Positions 1-7,000 of a DNA stretch of 7,304 bases are shown here, piece after piece. How positions within the stretch are numbered: the first letter of the stretch is position 1; each line of letters opens with the position of its first letter. The notes below the pieces were generated by a model. It had not been told where the DNA came from, searched no databases, and saw nothing but the letters and a program-made list of their open reading frames with translations. The position numbers and the translations under genes were made by a program. Origin of the DNA: Opitutaceae bacterium. GTDB taxonomy: Bacteria; Verrucomicrobiota; Verrucomicrobiia; Opitutales; Opitutaceae. The stretch lies in the NCBI GenBank assembly GCA_031282705.1, contig JAITDF010000340.1, positions 1-7,304 of the forward strand, written 5' to 3'.

Positions 1-44
1 TTTTTTTTGTAAAAAAAAACAACCCCTTTTTTCACCGGTCGTTG

Positions 45-65
45 CCCCCCCCCCCCCCCCCCCCC
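45..65. repeat. Poly-C tract of 21 bases
   Basis: An uninterrupted run of 21 C residues, shortly after T8, A9 and T6 runs. Tracts this long are unstable during replication and are also hard to sequence, so the length should be treated as uncertain. It lies in no recognisable gene; if this is the edge of an assembled contig it may be partly artefactual. Confidence 0.9.
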
Positions 66-207
66 GAGTTTTTGGTGTGACGGCATAGGTGCCGGTGGTT
101 TGGACGGAGCAGCGGTCAATCGCAATCGCATCCGATGGTTCGTGAGGGGGAGGTCCAAATCCCCGATCCCCGAAAAATTCAAAGCCCCAAAACCCCGAAT
201 TCCAAGG

Positions 208-224
208 GGGCGGTGCCACCGCCC
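208..224. repeat. Small hairpin (7-bp stem, 3-base loop)
   Basis: GGGCGGT (208-214) pairs perfectly with ACCGCCC (218-224) around a GCC loop. No T-run follows, so it is not a standard intrinsic terminator. A second small hairpin follows at 235-247, which makes a degenerate intergenic palindromic element (REP-like) a possibility. Only one copy of each is visible in the window. Confidence 0.5.
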
Positions 225-234
225 GAACCCACGG

Positions 235-247
235 ACGGGACACCCGT
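235..247. repeat. Small hairpin (5-bp stem, 3-base loop)
   Basis: ACGGG (235-239) pairs with CCCGT (243-247) around ACA. It lies 10 bases after the preceding hairpin. It is short enough to arise by chance in GC-rich DNA; the tandem placement is the only reason to list it. Confidence 0.35.
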
Positions 248-288
248 GCCCTGTTGCAGGCCCCTTGTGCGCCCCTTTGCGCGTCGAA

Positions 289-329
289 GCAGGTTTGGTT
301 CCGGGCGAAGCGACAGTCTGCCAACCTGC
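289..329. repeat. Imperfect inverted repeat upstream of the ATPase remnant
   Basis: GCAGGTT (289-295) is the reverse complement of AACCTGC (323-329). The pairing continues inward as GG/CC if one T is bulged on the left arm. The loop is more than 20 bases. It could be an operator or just chance; it lies about 50 bases before the start of the degraded ATPase gene. Confidence 0.3.
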
Positions 330-376
330 GCTGCGTCAGAGCCGCGTAACATCACATCGGCAATCCATTTCCCGAT

Positions 377-675
377 ATGCAACAATCTCTGAAGCGCGAA
401 ACACTCTTGGAAACCATCCGAATCCGGCTGGACGAATCGCCCGCCGTGGCCCTGCTGGGCGCGCGCCAAGTCGGGAAAACCCGCTCGCCGGGCAAGTCGC
501 GTCCGAATGGGAGGGCCCGGTGACGACATGCGATTTGGAGCGGCCGACGGTGCGGGCAATGCTGCAAAACGCACCGGAAGAATTGCTCGGCGAACGGGAG
601 GGGCTCGTCATCGTGGACGAAGTGCAACGCCTGCGTGAGATCCGACCAAACGCACAGCCCCGTTTCCATTCGTCT
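377..675 (+). pseudogene. Frameshifted and truncated AAA+ ATPase remnant (AAA_14/DUF4143 type)
   Basis: This is the decayed 5' end of a predicted P-loop ATPase. An ATG at 377 opens a frame that reads through a hydrophobic strand and a Walker A motif, ALLGARQVGKT, ending at base 481, then hits TGA at 521. Immediately after Walker A, the +1-related frame (codon starts such as 484) continues the family pattern: LAGQVASEWEGPV, then CDLERPTVRAML, then a Walker B strand, GLVIVDEVQRL, at 601-633. Supplying one missing base after GKT would restore the canonical GKTTLA. After REI (to 642) the similarity weakens to RPNAQPRF (643-663), which resembles the family's later RP-x-x-P-x-RF segment, so a short internal deletion is likely. 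Family members normally run to roughly 400 residues with a C-terminal DUF4143 domain; here only about 95 residues remain. Intact relatives are common standalone genes of poorly known role. The family call rests on motif recall, not a search. Confidence 0.75.
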
Positions 676-801
676 CCCGTAAACATGGGATTCTTCCCTC
701 CGTTCTTTTGTCGCCTTCCAAATCTCCCCCCAAGCGCTGGTGCGTTTTAGCATCCGGGCCCCGTGTTCACATTCTTCTTCCTATCAATCCGCTCCCAAAA
801 T
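676..801. other. Spacer upstream of the TonB receptor; pyrimidine-rich leader
   Basis: Between the ATPase remnant and the receptor start there is no gene. The last part (764-798) is pyrimidine-rich and contains no purine-rich Shine-Dalgarno sequence before the ATG at 802. I could not pick a reliable -35/-10 pair. The receptor's frame is also open from a GTG at 763, which would add 13 residues. Confidence 0.5.
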
Positions 802-915
802 ATGACCTTGAAAACAACACCTGCCTCACTCCGTCCCCTGTTCGGCGGCCGTCGCGCCATACTGCGAACCCTCGTCGCGGGCATGCTCACCATTTCCCTG
901 GCTCCCCTGTTCGCT
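802..915 (+). other. Signal peptide of the TonB-dependent receptor
   Basis: Residues 1-38. A positively charged n-region (R11, R17, R18, R22) is followed by a hydrophobic stretch, LVAGMLTISLAPLF, and a small residue before Q39. It directs Sec export to the periplasm before barrel insertion. Confidence 0.8.
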
Positions 916-3837
916 CAGCCCACCGGGATGATTTCAGGCACCGTCACCAACAGCGCTTCCGGTGCCGTTCTCCAGGATGCCCGGGTCGAAATCCGCTCGC
1001 TCGGCATCCTGACTTCGACCGATGAACTCGGCGCATTTTCCATTACCAGCCTCCAGCCGGGTGACTACGAACTCGACATATCCTACATGGGGCTCGACAC
1101 GCAAAAAAAACCCGTGCGCGTGGCAGCCGGTGAAATCGTCACGGCCGACATAAAGCTCACCACTGAAATATATAAACTGGAGGCCTATGTGGTGACCGGC
1201 GAACGCGAGGGAAATGCCGCCGCCATCACCCGGCAGAAAAATGCCGACAATATAAAGAACGTCCTGGCACTCGACGCTTTTGGCAATCTTACCAACGACA
1301 ACGCCGGCGAACTCCTCATCCGCATCCCCGGTGTCATCGGTGTCATGGACGACGAGGGCAATGTGTCCAACATCACCGTGCGCGGCGCGCCCAGCCACAT
1401 GACCAACTTCAGCGTGGACGGCAACCAGCAGGCCAGCACCGGCGGGTTCAGCCGGGAATTTCGCACGCACGCCATTTCCGCCGCTCTTTTCGACGAAATC
1501 GAGGTCATCAAGGCGCCCACGCCCGACCTCCCGTCTGATTCACTCGGAGGTTCGGTAAATATGAAAACCTCCTCCACTCTGCGCAATAAATCTCGCCGCC
1601 TCTCCTACCGTGCCGCCGGCCGCTGGGCCCCGCCTTTCTACGATGCGATTCCCATGCGTCGCGACCATTCGCTCCACGGCCTGTTCAGTCTCAATTATCA
1701 GGATATTTTTGGTGTTCTCGGCGGCGCCAGCAACTTGGGCATCACGCTGAGTGCATTCTATAACGAGAACGTCTCCGGGTATTACAAAAACACCTACAAC
1801 TACGAGGATGCCGGCGGCACCCCCGCCTACATAAGTGACTACAGCAACTATGACGTTTACAACAACCGCAAGCAGATGAGCGCCAGCCTGCGCATCGATT
1901 TGCGCGTTTCGCCCGGCTCCACCTTCTACGCAAAATTCATATACAACGACTCGAACGAGCCCTTCATGCGCAACTATCAAGCCCGCGCCCGCATTTGGGA
2001 CGGCGCCCCCTCGCCCTCGCCCGCCACGGTCGCGCCCGGCTATACCGCCGATGTCACCACCGCCGTGCCTGACAGCAGCACCAATTACCCACGAATCTAC
2101 TCCTATTCGAAATTATACAGTTTCTTCGCCCGCGAGCGCACCTTTACCGTTGGCGGCCGCCATGATCTCGGGCGCTTCCGCGTCGATTACGATGCCAATC
2201 ATAATTACAATCACGTGGATCTCGGCGACGGCCGCGCGGGCAACAAGGGCGGCGCTTTCAACATGGAGGTGCGCGGCGTCGGCTACACCATCGACAAGTC
2301 CCTTTCGTCCGATTATCCGATGCTCACCACGACGCCCGGCGCAAAAGACATCCACAATGCCGAGAACTACATGAGCGCCAGCCTCACGACACGCGAGGGG
2401 CAGCAGCGGAACACGGACATTACGAATTTCAGCGGCGATATTCGCTATGCGCTCCCCACATCCTTCAGTTCCATGCTGAAGGCGGGGGCGCGCCATCGGG
2501 GGCAAAAGGTGGAAACCGTGAATGGAGATCGCCGGATGATCTACCAGGGCACCGCCGCACACCTCGCCAGCCTCGTTGATCCCGCCATCAAAACCAGTGC
2601 GGGTTTTGCCGATGGCAGGCAACTGCCGTTTGTGGACGCAGCCGCAGCCGCCGATGACGTGGCCAATAATCCCTCGAATTGGAGAACGGACACGTATTAT
2701 AATGTCTCTGAATATTACAAGGACACAAAGGACATCCGGGAGGAGGTTTCCGCCGCCTACGTGCAAGGCGCCGCCCGGGTTGGACGTCTCAACATTCTTG
2801 CCGGGGCGCGCTTTGAAAAGACGAAGACCAATGCATTTGGTTATATTCCGGCCGAGGAACTCACAACCTCGGCCGAGCGCAGCGCCGACCCCGAGGGCTC
2901 CGCCCGGAAGGATTATGCCAACCCCAGTCGCGTGCGCGCCAGCTATGACGACTGGTTCCCGGGCATCCATCTCACCTATGCGATCGCAAAAAATTTTCAG
3001 GCCCGGGCCAGTTGGTCAAACACCATCGGGCGCCCGAAACTCAGCGACCTCCTCCCCGGCATGACCTCCTCAAGCGTGACCGATGAAGAGGAGGACGACG
3101 GGTTGCGCGGAAACATCTACGTAAACAATCCCCATCTCGCCCCGCAAAAATCGGAGAACTGGGATCTTTCGCTGGAATACTATTTCGAACCCGTCGGGCA
3201 ATTCTCGGTCGGTTATTATAGAAAAAACATCGACGGCTTCATCGTCAACGCCGACCTCGGGATCATCGGGGTGGATTCCGGCACCGCGATGAACGAGATA
3301 CTGGATATGTATCCACAATACAAGAACTCCACCGGCTACCGGCTGAAATCGAGTTTTAACGGCGGCGGCGCGACGGTGGACGGGCTTGAAATCTCATATC
3401 GCCAGGAATTGCGTTTCCTTCCGGGGATTTTCAAGGGGCTCGCGGTGTTCGCCAATTACACTTATCTGAAATCCTCCGGCGACTACGGCGAAGGCCCGAA
3501 TGCCTCCACTGACGAAATGCCCCGCTTTGTGCCGAAATCGGGAAATGCCGGGCTCACATGGAAATACCGGAAGTTCACCGCCAGCGTGATGGCCAACCAC
3601 ACGGGCAGGCAGCTCTGGACTTACGCGGCCAACAACTACCGGCTGCTCTATCGCGAAAAACGCACGCATGTGAACATGAGCGTCTCATATCGGGTGCGTC
3701 GCTCACTGACGCTCTTCTGCGATATGAACAACGTGTTCAACGAGCCGTATCGCTATCATTATTACACGTCAGACCGCCCGCAATCCTACAACGTTTCCGG
3801 AACCACCATGACCTTCGGCATTTCCGGTGTTTTCTAA
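802..3837 (+). CDS. TonB-dependent outer-membrane receptor with N-terminal carboxypeptidase-regulatory-like domain
   Basis: This is a complete outer-membrane, TonB-energised importer of 1011 residues; its ligand is not evident. In order: a signal peptide (1-38) with RR at 17-18, a hydrophobic core and likely cleavage in PLFA|QPTG; a beta-sandwich carboxypeptidase-regulatory-like domain (about 43-120: ISGTV, DARVEI, LGAFSI, LQPGDYEL); a TonB-box-like segment EAYVVTGERE (127-136); a plug (about 137-256) with IRIPGV (173-178), ITVRGA, FSVDG and GGSVNMKTSS; then a barrel. The barrel carries IGRPKLSDLLPG (742-753) and LAPQKSENWDLSLEYYFEP (779 onward), hallmarks of the TonB-Xanth-Caul-like receptors often tied to carbohydrate uptake. 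The C-terminus, MTFGISGVF, ends in Phe as expected for a BAM-inserted final strand. ATG 802 is chosen over GTG 763 because it gives a normal signal peptide; neither has a visible Shine-Dalgarno. The next gene starts 71 bases downstream on the same strand, so co-transcription is plausible. Family certainty is high; substrate is unknown. Confidence 0.95.
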   Translation: MTLKTTPASLRPLFGGRRAILRTLVAGMLTISLAPLFAQPTGMISGTVTNSASGAVLQDARVEIRSLGILTSTDELGAFSITSLQPGDYELDISYMGLDTQKKPVRVAAGEIVTADIKLTTEIYKLEAYVVTGEREGNAAAITRQKNADNIKNVLALDAFGNLTNDNAGELLIRIPGVIGVMDDEGNVSNITVRGAPSHMTNFSVDGNQQASTGGFSREFRTHAISAALFDEIEVIKAPTPDLPSDSLGGSVNMKTSSTLRNKSRRLSYRAAGRWAPPFYDAIPMRRDHSLHGLFSLNYQDIFGVLGGASNLGITLSAFYNENVSGYYKNTYNYEDAGGTPAYISDYSNYDVYNNRKQMSASLRIDLRVSPGSTFYAKFIYNDSNEPFMRNYQARARIWDGAPSPSPATVAPGYTADVTTAVPDSSTNYPRIYSYSKLYSFFARERTFTVGGRHDLGRFRVDYDANHNYNHVDLGDGRAGNKGGAFNMEVRGVGYTIDKSLSSDYPMLTTTPGAKDIHNAENYMSASLTTREGQQRNTDITNFSGDIRYALPTSFSSMLKAGARHRGQKVETVNGDRRMIYQGTAAHLASLVDPAIKTSAGFADGRQLPFVDAAAAADDVANNPSNWRTDTYYNVSEYYKDTKDIREEVSAAYVQGAARVGRLNILAGARFEKTKTNAFGYIPAEELTTSAERSADPEGSARKDYANPSRVRASYDDWFPGIHLTYAIAKNFQARASWSNTIGRPKLSDLLPGMTSSSVTDEEEDDGLRGNIYVNNPHLAPQKSENWDLSLEYYFEPVGQFSVGYYRKNIDGFIVNADLGIIGVDSGTAMNEILDMYPQYKNSTGYRLKSSFNGGGATVDGLEISYRQELRFLPGIFKGLAVFANYTYLKSSGDYGEGPNASTDEMPRFVPKSGNAGLTWKYRKFTASVMANHTGRQLWTYAANNYRLLYREKRTHVNMSVSYRVRRSLTLFCDMNNVFNEPYRYHYYTSDRPQSYNVSGTTMTFGISGVF

Positions 3838-3908
3838 AAAAACGCCATTACTGGCACTGACAATTTTCGTTCCAATCATCCCAAAATCCACACTCGACTT
3901 CCCCTTCC
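3838..3908. other. Short gap between receptor and repeat-protein genes
   Basis: 71 bases. It contains only a weak 4-bp hairpin (GCCA 3844-3847 with TGGC 3852-3855), too weak to be a terminator. There is no Shine-Dalgarno before the ATG at 3909; the last bases are pyrimidine-rich, as in the receptor leader. No clear promoter is visible, which supports read-through from the receptor gene. Confidence 0.55.
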
Positions 3909-4019
3909 ATGAAACAGACACATTCACTCCGGCTGCCAGCCCGCAGCATCCGCGCGTTTCGCCATTCCCCAATGGTTCTTCTGGTAATAACCGCGTTGCT
4001 TCCCTTGTGCGCTTTTGCG
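3909..4019 (+). other. Signal peptide of the repeat protein
   Basis: Residues 1-37. A long basic n-region (K2, R8, R12, R15, R18) precedes the core MVLLVITALLPLCAFA, with A-F-A immediately before Q38 as cleavage site. A later in-frame ATG (M22, base 3972) would remove the basic region, so ATG 3909 is preferred. The Cys at 34 is not in a proper lipobox. Confidence 0.8.
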
Positions 4020-7000
4020 CAGGCTCCCACGGGGAGCTTGTATTGGGATCCCGGTGGTTCAGGCACCACGGACGCCGGCGGTTCCGGCGCATGGGATGCC
4101 ACAAGTGAATCGTGGTGGGCGGGCGCCGGTTCCATCGCATGGGTTTCCGGCACAGGCGGATCGATGTCGCAATACGTGAATCTCTATTTCGGTGGCAATG
4201 GGCAGGGCGCCGAGCCGTATGAGATCGCAACATCATTGGGGGAAATACTGATAGCCAACGTTGATGCGAGCACTCAGTATGATTTGAAGTTATATTTTCA
4301 AGGGGATTATATATTCAAGTCAACCAATCCGGCCGGAACCCTCATTGGTGGCGCGACTGTCCTGTCGGGGGGGGATTACACCTGCCTGAATGTCTTTTCC
4401 AATGCGGGGCAAACGCTCGTGTTTGATGGAGGAGTCGGCGGCATGGCGTTGCAGAGCAACAGTAACAACTCAAGTCGCTCATCCATAAAGATTGCCGGCG
4501 GTGGAAACATCACCCTGCAAAACAATGCCGCCATCACCCAATCGCACAACAACGGACGGATCACAATCGGAGAGGCATCCGGGTCGCAAACCAAGCTGAC
4601 ACTGGCTGACAACTCTGTGACCGTGCAAGGGAAGCGCATCTTTCTGGATAATGCCGAGCTTGTCGTGAATGGCGCGTATATCAATTTGACCCGCGGCGCG
4701 AATAATGCAGATAGATCCTCGATCCAGATCGGAAACACCGGGACGTCCGCTACAAACATTCCCTCTGTGTTTACGCTGAACAGCGGCACTGTGGTTGCCA
4801 CACCGAATAGTTCACAGACCGTCGATAATCATGGCATCCTGTTTGGTTCTCCGACTGCATCCACCAATAACGTCGGCGGCATTTTCAACCTGAACGGGGG
4901 CTTGCTCGTCACGACGAACATTGTGGCCTTCAATACAACCGGGGTTACCGCGGCACAATTCATCTTCAATGGCGGAACGCTTGCCGTGGCTTCGAATGTG
5001 GACAAGCAATCCCAACTCGATGGATTTATATCCGGCCTCGACGGGGCCTCTGACAAATTCGTCCGCATCGACACGGGCGGCGCTTTCATCGACACCGGCA
5101 ATGCCAACCTCAACGGCGTCGCGACGATTTCCTCGACCATCACCGGTATTGGATGCCTCACCAAGCTCGGTGAGAAAACCCTCAAGCTGGCCGTTGCCAA
5201 CACCTACTCCGGCACCACCACCGTTTTCGGTGGCACGCTCGCGCTCGGCGTGGCCGACGCTATCGCCTCGAGTTCCGGCGTCTCCATCGCTTCCGGGGCG
5301 GCGCTCGATTCCATCGGCCTCGACCAGACGCTCCACAACCTCTCCGGCGCTGGCGCCGTCGCGATGGGCGCGGGCGGCCTCACGCTCGCGAACACCGGCA
5401 CCAGCACGTTCAGCGGGAGCATCACGCGCGATGCCGCCGCGGCGCTCACCAAAACCGGCGCAGGCACATGTATTCTCGGCACCGGCGCAAACCTCGGCGG
5501 CGGCATCACCGTGGGCGAGGGAGGACTTCAGGGCACGGCCGATACGCTTGCTTCAGCCCTTGCCGGTGGCGCGCCCATCGACACCGGCGCCGACGGACGC
5601 GTGATCTTCGACGAATCCACCGAGACCACCTACGCGGGCGTGATCAACGGCGCGGGCAAGATCGAAAAGACCGGCACCGGCACGCTCACGCTCTCCACCG
5701 CACAAACCTACACCGGGGGTGTGATCGCCACCGCCGGAGCGCTTCGCGGCAACACGGAAAACCTCCACGGCAGCCTTGCCCTCGCCGCCCCCGCGACCGT
5801 CATCTTTGACCAGGACGCCGCCGGCACCTACACCGGCACCATCACCGGGGCCGGCACGCTCGAAAAATCCGGCTCGGACGCACTCACGCTTGCCGCCGCC
5901 AGCGAGCACACCGGCACGACCCGCCTGCTCGACGGCACGCTCGCCGCGTCCACCGCGGACGCCCTCGCGGCGAGCAGCCGCATCCACATTGAGACGCCGG
6001 CCACACTCGACTTCGGCGATTTCGACCAGACGCTGCGCAACCTCACCGGCAGTGGCACGCTGACGATGGGCACGGGCCGCCTTACTGCCGATGTGACGGC
6101 GGCCACCGCGGCCACCTTTGCCGGCATCATCGAAGGTTTCGGCGGCCTGAGCAAAACCGGCGCGGGCACCCTCATCCTCGCGGGCGCCAACACCTTTTCC
6201 GGCGACACCGCCGTCACCAGCGGCGCGCTCTTCATCGACAGCGCCGCCGCCCAGCTCACCGGCGACATCACCGTCGCGCCCCTCGCGGCCTTCGGCGGCG
6301 CGGGCACCGTTGGCGCCGCCGGCAAGACCCTCGCGCTCGGTGCCGGCAGCACGCTGCAAATCGGCACGCCCGGCTCTCTTTCCGCTCAAACCCTTACGGT
6401 GAACAGCAATGTCTCCTTCACCGACGCCACCCTCGCGGTCGATCTCTTTGCTGGCAACACCAGCGACCGCCTTCTCCTCGGCCCCGGCGCGACCCTCACC
6501 GCCTCCGGCAGCAACACCATCGACATCGGCGCCTTCACCTCCGGCACCTTCAACCTCGGCAACCTCGCCGCGCTCAAAGCCGACAGCGCCTCACTCACCC
6601 TCACGCTTCGCGGCCAGAGTGCGGAAGGCGGACGCCAGTCCATCGCCTCCGGCACCACGGCCACCGGCGACCTGGTCCTCACCACCATCGCCAGCAAAAG
6701 CCGCGAGATGGTGTGGACGGGCAGCGCCGGCTCGCTTTGGAACACCGCCGACACCGGCTGGAACGACCACCTCACACCCGGCGACGCCAGCCAGTTCGCC
6801 TCCGGCGACCGCGTGATCTTCGACGGCGCCTCCGACACCGGAAACGAGGCGAACCGCCACATCACCATCGAAGGCGCCTACGTCACCGTTTCGGACCTGA
6901 TCGTGCGCGGCGACGCCAGCTACTCCTTCGACGGCGCGGCGATCATCGCGGATGCGGAGAGCGTCGTCGACGTGCCCGACACGCTCACCGGCGCGACCGG

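Larger units (their letters stand above)
1..376. other. Non-coding segment with homopolymer tracts and small hairpins
   Basis: I see no convincing gene here. The first 65 bases are made largely of homopolymers: T8 (1-8), A9 (11-19), C4-T6 (23-32) and a run of 21 C (45-65). The rest is GC-rich with several short inverted repeats, listed separately. Open frames in this stretch, including a long one running from base 100 to 750, have no recognisable protein features before the ATPase remnant and look like chance openings in GC-rich DNA. No promoter could be identified with confidence. Confidence 0.6.

Noticed and set aside
130..178. tRNA-like T-arm resemblance (GGTCCAAATCC near 151)
   Set aside because: The T-loop lacks the TTC core and I could not fold an acceptor stem or anticodon arm around it.
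100..750. Long + strand open frame of 216 codons
   Set aside because: Its N-terminal half has random, Pro/Arg-rich composition; only its middle, 484-642, looks like protein, and that part is the downstream half of the frameshifted ATPase, not a separate gene.
763..801. GTG 763 as the receptor start
   Set aside because: It would prefix 13 residues before the basic region of the signal peptide and has no Shine-Dalgarno; ATG 802 gives a normal signal peptide.
2113..2970. 285-codon open frame on the - strand
   Set aside because: It lies wholly inside the clearly coding receptor gene; its opening follows from the codon bias of the real gene. It shows no domain.
3844..3855. Possible terminator hairpin after the receptor stop
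   Set aside because: The stem is only 4 bp with a 4-base loop and has no following T-run; it is too weak to call.
3857..3885. CTGACA as a -35 element before the repeat-protein gene
   Set aside because: No acceptable -10 hexamer occurs 16-18 bases downstream.
4921..5604. 227-codon + strand frame rich in Ser, Pro and Ala
   Set aside because: It overlaps the true repeat-protein frame, which has the PATR motifs; the low-complexity Ser/Pro/Arg composition is typical of an out-of-frame reading of GC-rich repeats.
5553..6389. Gly/Ala/Arg-rich 278-codon frame on the - strand
   Set aside because: It is an antisense shadow of the GC-rich PATR region, with no recognisable motif.
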